A stretch of 64,000 bases of DNA from Amaurobius ferox (Eukaryota; Arthropoda; Arachnida; Araneae; Amaurobiidae), in assembly GCA_951213105.1 (NCBI GenBank), contig OX578137.1:54267236-54331235 (forward strand), in the 5' to 3' direction. The notes under the pieces are model-generated. The model had not been told where the DNA came from. It was given only the letters and a program-made list of their open reading frames with translations, and ran no database searches. Of this stretch, positions 36,930-47,536 are shown piece by piece; within the stretch, counting starts at the first letter, position 1, and every line of letters starts with the position of its first letter. The position numbers and the translations under genes are program-made.

Positions 36930-39033
36930 TTACCATTCAACAATAACTCTTTTTTTTTTCTTTTCTGACCCGGTATTCCCCATTTTAATTTTTTAAAATT
37001 TAGGATTACTTATACCTAGGAGCATTCAGTAGCATACTCCTAAATTCGTGGACGGATCTCTCTCTCTATCTCTCTGATTATTACATTATATTACACAATT
37101 CCATTTGATAAAATCATAAAATCACACATAAAACTTTACATATACATAATTAACATCATAACCTCACACACGTATCTTTACATATACATAATTATATTTT
37201 CTCTACTCCTAATTCAGTATTCTTTAACTTAAATCTATACAATTCACATTTCAATATTTTTAACTTAAATCTATCCCATTCACATTTCAATATTCTTAAC
37301 TTAAATCTATCCAATTCACATTTCAATATTCTTAACTTAGATCTATCCAATTCACATTTCAATATTCTTAACTTACATCTATCCAATTCATATTTGACAA
37401 AAACATACTTGAAATTACCATCATATATATATATATATATATATTTTTATATAGTTCATACTTATTATTAACAATCTAATACTTGTCCTTACAAAGTCAA
37501 ATTATCTATGCTCATTAACTTTACATATACGTATTTACATATACTCATACGTATTCGCATATATTCACGTACATTCTTCACTTTCTTATTTCATATTCTT
37601 ACGCTAGCTACTACTCAGTCTTAACAGTCTTATGCTTCGTTACAATCAATGTTTAATTGTATCAACAATTATCTATATATATGTTTATATAACTAAATAT
37701 AAACGTATATAATTCACTCTCCTCTTTCCTAATCTTAAATTAAACTTCTATAACTCGCGTTATCAATTTAAATATTAATTTAATGTTCCTTAAGTTACAT
37801 AAGGCAAACCTTTAATATTAATTCTTAGCTCATAATAATTTTCCGATTTGCCTTACCTACAATTACTATTTACACATTCCAGTAATCATTTATTTACACT
37901 CCTCTCAATGCTTGGCCACCATTCATTACTAATATTCAGATTCTAAGCCAAGAATTTCTCGTTTATTAACATTTAGGTATCCCAGTACTAACAGAAATGT
38001 TTTTACTGATATACTCAGTGACCTATAGTCGTAACCCAGCCATCATTTTAATATTAACATTTTGACTAGTTGGTATTAATCTTGATCATTCATTTCAACT
38101 TAAACTTACACTCAAATATTGTTAGTGCTCATCATGAATTATATTTATAGCTCCCTTATCATTTATCTCTTTCATAATTTTAACAAACATGACCCCACAT
38201 TTTCTCAGGGTCACCACTCAAATACCTCAAAAAAAAAAATTGGTAGATTCTTGTTAATCTCCATTATTATGTTAATTAGCCACGATTTTCTCCCGTTACA
38301 GTTTCCGTTACTCGCTCGTTCCTCTCTGTTCATTGCGTTGTGTTATATAAAAAAAAAACATTTCAACAATTTTAAGATTACAATTTGTCAACCTTAATCA
38401 ATTGTTTTCCCATCCCTTTTCCTTTTTATTTAACCATTCATTAGCCAGCATTAACATTTGGTCATGTCATCTCTTAATTACACTTTTCACTCATCATCAC
38501 GTACTTTATATTACCTTAAAAATCTTGTCTTCCTATTACTACTCTTCATACTCTTAATACCTTCTAAACTCAATCCCTTCCAATTTGCATTCCTATAACC
38601 ATCTTCTCTTCCTCTCGCTTAATACCCATAAGCTAAATATTTTCTAAGATCCAATACCTTCTATTCCGGTTCTCACTAACCTTCATTCGTAACCCTGCAC
38701 TCTTTGACTCCAAAATATCCCTTTTATTTACTCGTTAACCATCTAAATTCTCCGTCCCGAATCATTCGATACCAACATAAATAACTGAAATCCCACATTC
38801 ACCCTTCTTACGTCTGTTCATATAACACTTTACTTAAAAAAAAAATAATAATAATACCTCTTCCTATATCGCCGTGAACTACCCCTTATGTTTCGTTCTT
38901 CATAAGTTTTCCTTTCCTTTTATGCTAAACGACACGTTTCCAAAATTCCCATTCATCCCTTTTCTTTATCACCATTCTCACTTCTCCTTTTACTATACTC
39001 GTACGCTTGTACTACCGCTAACCTCTTTGGCCT
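36930..39033. other. G-depleted noncoding block of the LTR element
   Basis: About 2.1 kb between pol and the env-like frame. On the plus strand G is nearly absent for long stretches (most extreme about 37080-39000), so the element's sense RNA would be C-poor and purine-rich. No frame of note is open on the sense strand except over the 36-bp minisatellite. The leader between the 5' LTR and gag has the same bias. Confidence 0.8.
37213..37397 (-). repeat. 36-bp tandem repeat, about five units
   Basis: Units start at 37226, 37262, 37298, 37334 and 37370, with a partial unit before. On the minus strand the 36-bp period keeps frame and would encode a 12-residue repeat (ILKCELDRFKLR-like), but the 64-codon frame has no other support. 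It lies inside the G-depleted block. Confidence 0.9.
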
Positions 39034-42000
39034 TTAAACATACGTTTCCCACCTCTCTTGGGGCTGGTGTAAGACGGAAGGTTCCGGAGCTTTTCCGTTA
39101 TAACTCAGCGCGTTCACGAATGATTGTGCCAATTTATCTGCCAGTTTGTCTAGAAACCCTTTCTCCGAGTCGTCATTCAAGTCCGGTTTGACCAAATCCA
39201 TCATCTTACGATACACCCATGTGTCATTTTCGTCTTCCTGAATTTCACTTACTTTCGGAACTGAGGGCGCTTCGGGTACCTGCACGGAAATCCCTAAAAC
39301 TCTCTGTGGGGGGGCGGGTCGTAAATTAGCCGCTGGTCCCCCGCTTGTTATGGCATCGCCCCGTTTCCCAGTAGGTTGTTGCGTTCGGGACGCTCCAGTT
39401 GACGTACTGGGTATATTTCGTGAAGTGACAGGAGGCACTATGACTTGATCCCCACTCGGTTCAATTCTTGCGTCAGGTAAGTATACCGGAAAGTCATAAA
39501 ATACCGTTTCTTCGTCGGATTCGACAGACTCTGGGGGAGGAGGGTAAGATTTGGGGAGTTCATTGTCCCCGCTTACTTCTACGTTGGGTGCAATCGCCTC
39601 CTTTTCAATGGGTCTATATTCCAAATATGGCTTCCTATCCAAAGCAAGCGTTAAACGATCGATGTGCACTCTTTGTGTATCTCGCGGCCTTGCTATATTT
39701 TGGATTTCGAAGTTGACCTCGGAAAGTTGTTTAATGACTCTATAGGGTCCTACCGAAAATTTTGCTAATTTCCGCGACCGCCCTTTCCTAACAGTGGGTG
39801 TGTACAAATACACTCTTGACCCGACTTGGATATTTTTATTAACGGCTCGATCAGCCCGGTATTTCTCTTGTAATTCACATGCTTTTAAATTATTTTCGCG
39901 CACTACCCGATATGCATGGTGTAATCTATTACATAAAGCTTGAACATGGTCGTCATATGGGAAGTATGAGTATTTTGGTTCGGTTTGAATTATATCATGC
40001 GGTAACCGCGGATCTCTTCCATAAATTAGGAAATACGGCGTATCTCCCGTGGCTGTGTGGGTGGCACTTCGGTAAGCTATCAGAACGTGTGGTAGAAAGA
40101 CGTCCCAACTGTCTTGACTATCGTCTACTAATTTTGCTAGTGCATCTTCGAGGGTTCTGTGAAAGCGTTCTACTTTTGCATTCCCAGCTGGATGAAAACT
40201 TGTAGTTTTAAGATGTTGAATCCCAAATTTTGATAGCATTCCCTCAAAATCGCGAGATAACAGATTCGCGCCACGATCGCTCAGCACCTTATTTGGAAAT
40301 CCGTGGACCGAAAATACATGTGTCATTAGCATATTTATAAGTGTTTCTGATTTTGTGTCGACAAGAGGTATTGCTTCTGCATATCTGGTGAAATGGTCGA
40401 CCACTGTTAAAATATATTTATTACCCCTTTCCGTTCTTGGTAGAGGGCCCACGATATCGACACCAATAGTTTCAAATGGGACTTCGCATAGTGGTACACG
40501 TCCCAATTTTGCCTTGGCCCGAGGTTTAAAACCGCTTCTCCGTAAACATTCGTGACACGTCTGAACAAAGTTTTTACTGTCTGCATACATATTAGGCCAG
40601 AAATAACCCCTTCTCACTTTATCATAGGTTTTCTCAAACCTTAGGTGTCCGCCTGAGATTCCTGCATGGCATTTTTCTAGAACTTCTGCTCTCCTATTCT
40701 CTGGAACCACCACTTGTTCCAAGTAATCTCCCCTAGTACCATTGTTTTTAGGTCTTGAGTAATGTTTTAGAATTCCGAACTCATCTACATAATAAGAGTC
40801 GTCTGACTTTCGCAATCGGGAAATTCCGTTTTTTAGCTCTTCTATGATCGGTTTTAACCTAGGGTCATTCTCTTGATCTGTTTTTAAATCGGCCACTACT
40901 TTGTCAGTCACCTCCAGTGAATTAACATCCCGAGAAAGAAAATCTGGGACAAAATTTTGGCTTCCCTTTACATACTGGATTTCAAAGTCAAATTCTGCTA
41001 AGCTGCATGACCATCTTGCTAATCTTGAATTCGGATTTTTGATATTGAGAATATAAGTAAGGGGTCTGTGGTCACTGGTAATCACAAATCTCTTCCCATA
41101 GAGATATACCCGGAAATAGTTCACTCCCTCTACGATGGCTAATAATTCTTTCTCTATGGTGGAGTATCCCAACTCATTACTTTTCAATTTACGGGACATG
41201 AACATTATGGGGAGTAAGGTACCGTCTGCGCCTTCTTGATGGATAGCCGCCGAAATACATGAATTCGAGGCATCGCAACCTAAGAAAAAGGTCTTTTCCG
41301 GATCCGGGAAATTTAATCTGGGCATCTCTAATAGCGCTGCTTTCAGAGTATCAAAAGCCTTTTGTTCTGCCGTCCCCCATTTAAATCTTATCCCTGTTTT
41401 AGTCAAATCGGTCAGAGGTTTAGTCAATTCCGCGTAATCCTTAATATGTCTCCTGTAAAACCCACACATCCCCAGATATCGTCTGACTGCCTTTACGTTT
41501 TTAGGAATTACAAAATCCTGGACTGCGTACACATTTCGTGGGTCAGGTGAAACGCCGTCCGCGCTAATTGTGTGTCCCAGATAGGATAATGATTTGCTCA
41601 TGAATACACACTTACTCGGAGCAAACTTTATATTATGACTCCTAAATCTTTCAAGTACAATTTTAATTTTTTCGAGATGTTCGTCTGCGTTATTTGAAGC
41701 AATTAGGACATCGTCAATAAAACAGAAAATCTTTTGCTCCCTCAACCCACATAGAATAGCATCTGCAATTCGTTGGAAACATCCCGGAGCTGCCTTGAGG
41801 CCAAATGGGATGGTGTTATATTCAAATAGTCCGTCCTCGCAAATGAACGCAGTCCTTTCACGGTGATCTTCTCTGACCTTTACCTGGTGGTATGATGCCC
41901 GAAGGTCAAGCGTGCTAAATAGTTGGCAACCTGCTAATTCACTAAATATATCCTCGACCCGTGGTGTCTGATAATTATCCATGATACAGCGTTCGTTTAG

Positions 42001-43125
42001 CCTTCGGTAGTCAACTACTAAACGACTATCGCCGGATTTCTTTTTCACGAAATGGCAGGGGCTACTGAATGCAGATTTTGACGGACTGATAACACCCGCC
42101 TGCATTAGATCTTGAATTTGTTTGGATAACTCTTTTCTTAATGCTAAGGGGGTTCGATACGGCCTGCTTTTAATTGGGGTGGTATCTGCCATATTAATTT
42201 CGAATGGAATCAGTTCACAATAGCCAATGTCTGATAAATTTCGCGCAAACGCAGTTCTAAATTCCTTAAGGACCTTCCACAATTTTTGTCTGTATTCCGG
42301 TTCAACCCCGGTCAAGTTAAAGTCGGTTTCCATTAAAGGGCCCTGATCTGACTGATCGCTTTTAATATAATCTTCGGGAACTAAATCATATGGTACGATA
42401 TTTGCTACTACCATCCCTTTATTTAGAATCATTGATTCATTCGTCCGGTTTTGAATTTCTACCTGCAACGATCCGGTCTTATTTACAATGGTAGGTTTTG
42501 ATGTGACCTCAATTTTATCTCTTTTATGTGTTCCTTTCGAGGGGAGGGCATTTATCATAACTTTCCCTTTTACTTCAACTTTTGGCGACGAGCTGCGAAC
42601 CGACACTAGCTTCCTCTCTCTTCCCGCTAAATGTACCTTCTGACACAATCGCCCCCTTTTCCCCCCTTCTGCCATACCAGGAGTTGACCGCGAGAAAGCG
42701 CCTATTGTGTGGCCACGAGGGGATGAGAAGTCAATGTTTACTTTTTCTCCCGTCTGTGTGTTGACCAACTGATCCTCCTTCAAGTCAATCACAAATCCTG
42801 CTCTTTTGAGGTAATCTACCCCTATTATGCCGTCGTAGACGGCGCTCAATTTATTTGTGGTGATTACAATGGGGTGCGATATGATGCCTGTTCCCACTTG
42901 TAGAGGCATTACATAAAACCCATCTTGTGGGACCTCCCCTCCATTCACCGCTGTCAGTCTGATTCCAAATCTTCGCATGGGGTAACTCGTTTTAATGCGA
43001 GCAAAGGCTTCCTTATCCAGTAGCGTTAGAACTGCTCCCGTGTCTAAGAGTAGCCGAAACTGGACTCCGGAAATCTTTGCAGAAATGATAGGGAGACTAA
43101 AATCCTCGTGCCCTTTCTCCGTCAT
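39034..43125 (-). CDS. pol: gypsy-type Pol polyprotein (PR-RT-RH-IN)
   Basis: 1363 residues without interruption. Aspartic protease: DTG at 28-30. Reverse transcriptase: about 320-510 with catalytic Asp407 and FIDD 469-472. RNase H: about 610-730 with Asp618, Glu658, Asp685 and Asp728. Integrase: H820-H827-C857-C860 zinc finger and catalytic Asp890, Asp950, Glu986 (35 residues between the last two). A GPY/F-type module (VGPYRV) is at 1125-1130. The last ~180 residues are a Pro/Ser-rich extension with acidic patches and no known domain. The ATG at 43123-43125 shares its A with the gag stop (TAATG), and pol is in the -1 frame. That frame is also open for at least 15 codons upstream of the ATG, so frameshifting or re-initiation could both produce it. 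All catalytic residues are present. Confidence 0.97.
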   Translation of the reverse strand: MTEKGHEDFSLPIISAKISGVQFRLLLDTGAVLTLLDKEAFARIKTSYPMRRFGIRLTAVNGGEVPQDGFYVMPLQVGTGIISHPIVITTNKLSAVYDGIIGVDYLKRAGFVIDLKEDQLVNTQTGEKVNIDFSSPRGHTIGAFSRSTPGMAEGGKRGRLCQKVHLAGRERKLVSVRSSSPKVEVKGKVMINALPSKGTHKRDKIEVTSKPTIVNKTGSLQVEIQNRTNESMILNKGMVVANIVPYDLVPEDYIKSDQSDQGPLMETDFNLTGVEPEYRQKLWKVLKEFRTAFARNLSDIGYCELIPFEINMADTTPIKSRPYRTPLALRKELSKQIQDLMQAGVISPSKSAFSSPCHFVKKKSGDSRLVVDYRRLNERCIMDNYQTPRVEDIFSELAGCQLFSTLDLRASYHQVKVREDHRERTAFICEDGLFEYNTIPFGLKAAPGCFQRIADAILCGLREQKIFCFIDDVLIASNNADEHLEKIKIVLERFRSHNIKFAPSKCVFMSKSLSYLGHTISADGVSPDPRNVYAVQDFVIPKNVKAVRRYLGMCGFYRRHIKDYAELTKPLTDLTKTGIRFKWGTAEQKAFDTLKAALLEMPRLNFPDPEKTFFLGCDASNSCISAAIHQEGADGTLLPIMFMSRKLKSNELGYSTIEKELLAIVEGVNYFRVYLYGKRFVITSDHRPLTYILNIKNPNSRLARWSCSLAEFDFEIQYVKGSQNFVPDFLSRDVNSLEVTDKVVADLKTDQENDPRLKPIIEELKNGISRLRKSDDSYYVDEFGILKHYSRPKNNGTRGDYLEQVVVPENRRAEVLEKCHAGISGGHLRFEKTYDKVRRGYFWPNMYADSKNFVQTCHECLRRSGFKPRAKAKLGRVPLCEVPFETIGVDIVGPLPRTERGNKYILTVVDHFTRYAEAIPLVDTKSETLINMLMTHVFSVHGFPNKVLSDRGANLLSRDFEGMLSKFGIQHLKTTSFHPAGNAKVERFHRTLEDALAKLVDDSQDSWDVFLPHVLIAYRSATHTATGDTPYFLIYGRDPRLPHDIIQTEPKYSYFPYDDHVQALCNRLHHAYRVVRENNLKACELQEKYRADRAVNKNIQVGSRVYLYTPTVRKGRSRKLAKFSVGPYRVIKQLSEVNFEIQNIARPRDTQRVHIDRLTLALDRKPYLEYRPIEKEAIAPNVEVSGDNELPKSYPPPPESVESDEETVFYDFPVYLPDARIEPSGDQVIVPPVTSRNIPSTSTGASRTQQPTGKRGDAITSGGPAANLRPAPPQRVLGISVQVPEAPSVPKVSEIQEDENDTWVYRKMMDLVKPDLNDDSEKGFLDKLADKLAQSFVNALSYNGKAPEPSVLHQPQERWETYV

Positions 43126-44186
43126 TATCTTTGATATGCGGGCGCCCTGTTGTCCCCCCTTATTCCAGGACGCCCTTGCATGTTTAACGTTTCACTCCTG
43201 GGATTGTACTGGTAACGGTCCCTTTGGGAACCCCTCTGCGCCCCATTATTTCGAAAACCCCTCTCTTGTCCACCCCTATTCTGATCGTAACGTGGAGCTG
43301 TCGTTCTTGCTGCCCCTAGGGGCGGTCTGGCTGTGCAATTGCGCATCAGATGTCCGACTTTTGCACAGACAAAACACCTTCGGTCTTCTACTCGCCCCCC
43401 TAAATTTCGTCCCTGGGGCCTATTGGTTTGATTCCGGATTTCTCTATCCTGGGTTCGACGACTAACCTCTAAATCATTAATTTTTTTCTGAAGGTTGTTT
43501 ATCAGCGCTTCGTTTGCTTGTTCTTTCGCTAGTAACACTTCGAGTAAGCCCTCGCTATCTGTTTCTGTCGCATTTATGAGGGACCCCCTGCTACATATCC
43601 TTTCGTTTGCCTCCTCGAGGATTGCGACCTCAATTGCCTTATCCAGTGTCGTGGGATTTTGAGATAGCACAGCCCTCTGCAATTTCACATTTAAGCCGGA
43701 CAAAAATTGGGACAGTCTAGTTTTGTCCGCAATACTCTCCACTTCTGGGATCTCAAAATTTGCCCCCTGTAAATAATCAAACGCAAGATTTTTCACGCGT
43801 CCTGCATACTGTTTGACGGACTCCCCCGGCTTTTGTTTACATGATGTAAACTGCTGCAGTTTGACTGCAAGAGGGAGCTGTTTTTCAAAATATTCCAAGA
43901 AATATTTTTTGAATGTTTCGAACGCTCGTACCTGCCTTACATCGTGATGATTTGACAAAAATTCAGATGCACCCCCCTTAATCTTTGTTTTTGCTATTAG
44001 CAATTTTTCGGCATCAGTCCAACCCGCTAATTGCGCCACCTCCTCAATTGATTCGATAAACTGGGCAGGTGTTAAAAATTCTTCACTTCCCGTAAATGAA
44101 GGAATTAATCCCAAAAATCCCGCTATTGTGTTTGTTACCGGGGCACGGCCGACCCCTGTGCTCCTGTCTCCACTCTCCCCCTGCAT
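43125..44186 (-). CDS. gag: gypsy-type Gag protein
   Basis: 353 residues. The first ~200 resemble the retrotransposon gag capsid family (helical, with a conserved-looking FETFKKYFLEYFEKQ segment). A coiled-coil-like stretch rich in Leu, Glu and Asn lies at about 210-245. A CCHC zinc knuckle CFVCAKVGHLMRNC is at 271-284, followed by an Arg/Gly/Asn-rich basic tail typical of nucleocapsid. It assembles the cytoplasmic particle and binds the element RNA. ATG at 44184-44186 is about 630 nt from the 5' LTR. The stop TAA overlaps the pol ATG by one base. Confidence 0.95.
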   Translation of the reverse strand: MQGESGDRSTGVGRAPVTNTIAGFLGLIPSFTGSEEFLTPAQFIESIEEVAQLAGWTDAEKLLIAKTKIKGGASEFLSNHHDVRQVRAFETFKKYFLEYFEKQLPLAVKLQQFTSCKQKPGESVKQYAGRVKNLAFDYLQGANFEIPEVESIADKTRLSQFLSGLNVKLQRAVLSQNPTTLDKAIEVAILEEANERICSRGSLINATETDSEGLLEVLLAKEQANEALINNLQKKINDLEVSRRTQDREIRNQTNRPQGRNLGGRVEDRRCFVCAKVGHLMRNCTARPPLGAARTTAPRYDQNRGGQERGFRNNGAQRGSQRDRYQYNPRSETLNMQGRPGIRGDNRAPAYQR

Positions 44187-44799
44187 TCTTAATGTCTACA
44201 CACAAGTGTCATATACAAAATCACAAATAAACAATCATAAATTTCAATAACAGATAAATTATGAATAATAGACAATTGTTTACCCCTTACCCAAATTAAA
44301 TTTCACACTTAAATTTCAATAACAGATAAATTATAAATAATAAACAATTGTTTATCCCTTTACCCACTCTAAATTTCACACTTCTATCATCCTAATCCAC
44401 ATTATCATCTCATAACCCCTTAATTCATCAGATCATCCCCCTATTTTTTGTAATCCAAGGTAAAATCTCCTTTCTCATGTTCCTTCTTAATACCCCTATC
44501 AATCACTTAATTTTCCTATCTTTCCTTTCCATCCTTACTCCCTCATTTTTACCCCGAAAACCTGGTACAGTAAATACATACAATCTACATAAATCGCACA
44601 TTACCATAAAATAATAAAATTACACAATATACATATAATAAATAAACATCCGTTGCATGCAATTATATATCAATAGCTATTCATTTGATTTCAACCCTTT
44701 TTCCCCTGCTTATTTTAACCTCAGTCTTTCCGTTTCCTAACCTAAAATTTCCTTTCCATTCTCATTTACAATTTCTCCCAGGTTTGAATTAAAAAAATA
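44187..44799 (-). other. 5' leader of the LTR element
   Basis: About 610 nt between the primer site and gag, almost G-free on the plus strand like the 3' noncoding block. It includes a near-repeat of TTTCAATAACAGATAAATTAT (44247 and 44317 regions). It is expected to carry packaging and dimerisation signals, but none could be recognised. Confidence 0.6.
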
Positions 44800-44817
44800 T
44801 CCTGGTCGCGGCACCAG
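44800..44817 (-). other. primer binding site
   Basis: Directly inside the 5' LTR the sense strand reads CTGGTGCCGCGACCAGGAT. From its second base it complements a tRNA 3' end ending in CCA (CGCGGCACCA). I could not match it confidently to a named tRNA. It is not the common Lys or Trp primer sequence. Confidence 0.7.
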
Positions 44818-45861
44818 TGTTACGCCGCTGCCCTCCACTCTATAGGCTAACATACTGCCACAGTCCCTATACCTACTTGGAGGACACCTCAATCGGCGAA
44901 GTAAAGGTTTCGCGGATTGGCGGCTCTTTTCTGATTTACAATGACATGGCGTAAAGCGTGAATGGTTAAATAAAGAGAAATAATATAAATAAAATGTATA
45001 TTTATTCCTACACTTTGTACATGTTCGTTTGTACATATACGTTTTCTTTAGACAGAGATCGGGCCTTTCCCTTCACTAGGAAAGAGGATGGCGGGGTAGA
45101 GATAGAGAGAGAGAAAAAGACGTGATTTAAATACATCGCGTCACGAAACTTAGCCCCTAATTATTCCTAACAAACTAGTGCGTTTTAAAACCCATTATGG
45201 ATGAGAATTCTTACCTTCACTAAGGCGGGGTCTCTGCTCTTGGCTGCACCTGGGGCGTCACTTGTCGGCAGGGGCTCCGGGGACTCTGCACAGATTCACA
45301 TCTAACTTTCTACTCTGCACACCACAAGTATGTGAGTCTAGTCTACGTATGATAAGTCTGATGATGATACTGATATCCTCTCGGGCCAATATATATAGTA
45401 CCCGACTTGTTGTTTACGCTTTCCCGTTCCCACGACCTCTAGAACCCTTGACCATCTGGCGGGTCCGTCAGCTGCTGGCGATCTCAAATGGTCGTGGGAG
45501 ATTTCGCTCCCTCAGGCCATTAAAGTATTCCCCTTATTGTGCATTCACACTGACCCCTTTTCGGACAGATTTCTAAGCCCTATTCTATTAAAGTTGCGCA
45601 AGGCATATTTATAGGCAGTGGAATCAATTCCCTTTTCTTGCGTTATATTTTATAGCACTGGGACTCTTCCGTCCCGAAGCCGCCCCGCGTTAAGTGCTTT
45701 CTTACTGAAAGGGGTGTTTATATCAAAATATCGCACCTGGCCCTGCCTTAAGCAAAAACACATTCCACTATTTGCCATCTGCCTCTGCTGTTAGAATAAC
45801 AAGTCTTAGGTACGCGATATCTAGTTACGCGTTCAAGATTTTAATTTTGACCGCTGTAACA
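44818..45861 (-). repeat. 5' LTR
   Basis: Same length and, by eye, same sequence as 34617-35660. It is followed by the second GCAT (45862-45865). It contains the promoter-side TATA-like run near 45389-45398. Confidence 0.96.
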
Positions 45862-45989
45862 GCATTATGTTAATACATATTCTATTCCAGGATTCACACT
45901 AAAGATAATATGGAGATTTAAAGCGGCATTTCATATTACAAAGAAATGTAATTAATTAACTTTAACTAACTTCAACAACCAAGTTTTGT

Positions 45990-46760
45990 GCACCATACTG
46001 TTAAAATAACAATTCATAAGTAATTATTTCCTAGAAAATTAATAACACGCTTTAGAAAGCTAGCATGAACCGGTTTTGAGGCATTGCACTTTTTTGAGGC
46101 ATTGCACATTATTTTCATAAAATTAATCGATGCATACTGTGAGACTAGGAGACATTTAGGTAGTGTTATTCTACGAAGATTTACGATATATAACTGCGAA
46201 ACTAAAGCGCAGACTCGTAGGCACGTGTTTACGACGACCCTGGCCCGGAAGGTCATGACTGCAATAAATTCATGGCACTTAAATTACAGATGTGGTTGGG
46301 TCTACTAGAGGCCAGAGCTGAAACGAAACCATGCAGATTGGTTAACAAGTTAGCCAATGGAGAAGTGTTGCTGCATAGCCCTGAGGACCACCAATGAGAT
46401 TCGGTGGGCGTATCGGGACCTCAGGCGAAACAATGTGGTAACAAGCAGAAAAATCCAACAAGATATTCATTCGATATTCAGAAATGGTTGAGCATTCTCT
46501 ATTGAGAGATGGACACATTCAGTCAATATTCGCAGACATGGTGTATGAGTCGATATCGAAAGAAAGAGACATTCGCTATTAAGATATGGATATATGCAGT
46601 CGATAATAAAATAATCAAAGTGATGGTGAAAAAGTATCTTAAGAAAGAGAGGCTAAAAATGTTATGTTGTAAAAGTGACGGAAAGCAATATCTGCCAAGT
46701 TGCGATAGAGTTCGATATTTAGAATGTGTTTGAGTGCCATGACAAAAGACAATGAAGGTC
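45990..46760 (+). repeat. R4 repeat, copy 2
   Basis: Diverged relative of 33431-34430 on the other side of the LTR element. It includes CATGAACCGGTTTTGAG, GTGAGAC, GATTGGTTAACAAGTTAGCC and GGGACCTCAGG. Before the LTR insertion the two copies would have lain a few hundred bases apart in the same orientation. The short frames inside have no domain. Confidence 0.5.
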
Positions 46761-46799
46761 CAACATGCAGTGTAATGTCCAAGACGACAGCAGAAGTAT

Positions 46800-46995
46800 T
46801 ATATTCTTAGTCAAACTAAATTATATTCCACAGTCAATCTAAATTGTATTCTATAGTCAAACTAAATTATATTCGACAGTCACACTAAATTATATTCTAT
46901 AGTCAACTATATTCTAAACTATATTCTATATTCAAACTATATTCTAAACTACATTCTATAGTCAAACTATATTCTAAACTTTAGTCAGAATCAAA
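46800..46995. repeat. ~25-bp minisatellite (TATTCTATAGTCAAACTAAA)
   Basis: About eight imperfect units alternating ATATTCTATAGTCAAACTA and AACTATATTCTAAACTA phrases. Noncoding. Confidence 0.85.
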
Positions 46996-47254
46996 CTTAA
47001 TCAGTTTCGTATATAAAAAACATTTTTAATAAAGAAAATATATCCTCCCAAATAAATTTCCACTCCAAAATAAATAATATTTGTTCGCTATTTATAATTA
47101 CAATTATTATTTTGAAAAAATGCTTTACAAATAAATTGAAGCATTTTACAAATATAATAATAATTATAATATAAAATATTTAAGCATTTTGTACCAGATT
47201 CAATTTATTCTAACTTTCAAAATCTCATTTATTTCCAAGAATAACTAAAGAATT

Positions 47255-47536
47255 TCCACCATTTCCCACAAAACATTCAAGATTACAAAAGTTCTCGTCC
47301 TGTAATGAACTTATCTCCTAAGACCTTTATTAATGACCGTAACGCCCACTTTAGTAACGTAAATAAAAGCATCAAAATGCGCAATTCTCAGTCTAATGTT
47401 TCAACTTCCTTTTCGCAATTTCTTATCGTTTATTTTTCCGGTTTCATAATGAGACAATTTAGAAATCAAACAGCTGTTTTTGAGGACTTAGAACCCTTCA
47501 ACGATAATGGATTGAGCTTGTACCTTCAATAAATCC
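47255..47536 (+). repeat. R5 family repeat, copy 3
   Basis: Carries CCTGTAATGAACTTATCTCC, TCTAATGTTTCAACTTCC and TTTCGCAATTTCTTATC, then ATAATGAGACAATTT and GATAATGGATTGA as in copies 1 and 4. The 75-codon frame over it is repeat translation. Confidence 0.75.

Larger units (their letters stand above)
34617..45861 (-). mobile_element. complete Ty3/gypsy-type LTR retrotransposon
   Basis: 11,245 bp with 1044-bp LTRs (TG...CA), bounded by GCAT at 34613-34616 and 45862-45865. On the minus strand the order is 5' LTR, primer site, gag, pol (PR-RT-RNase H-IN), a C-poor noncoding stretch, an env-like frame, polypurine tract, 3' LTR. RT before integrase places it with Ty3/gypsy (Metaviridae). Gag and pol are open throughout and the LTRs look identical by eye, so insertion is recent. 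It may be active, or at least was until very recently. The env position is filled only by a short frame, so infectivity is not indicated. Confidence 0.96.

Noticed and set aside
39468..43465. Plus-strand frames overlapping pol and gag (up to 156 codons)
   Set aside because: Antisense shadows of real coding frames.
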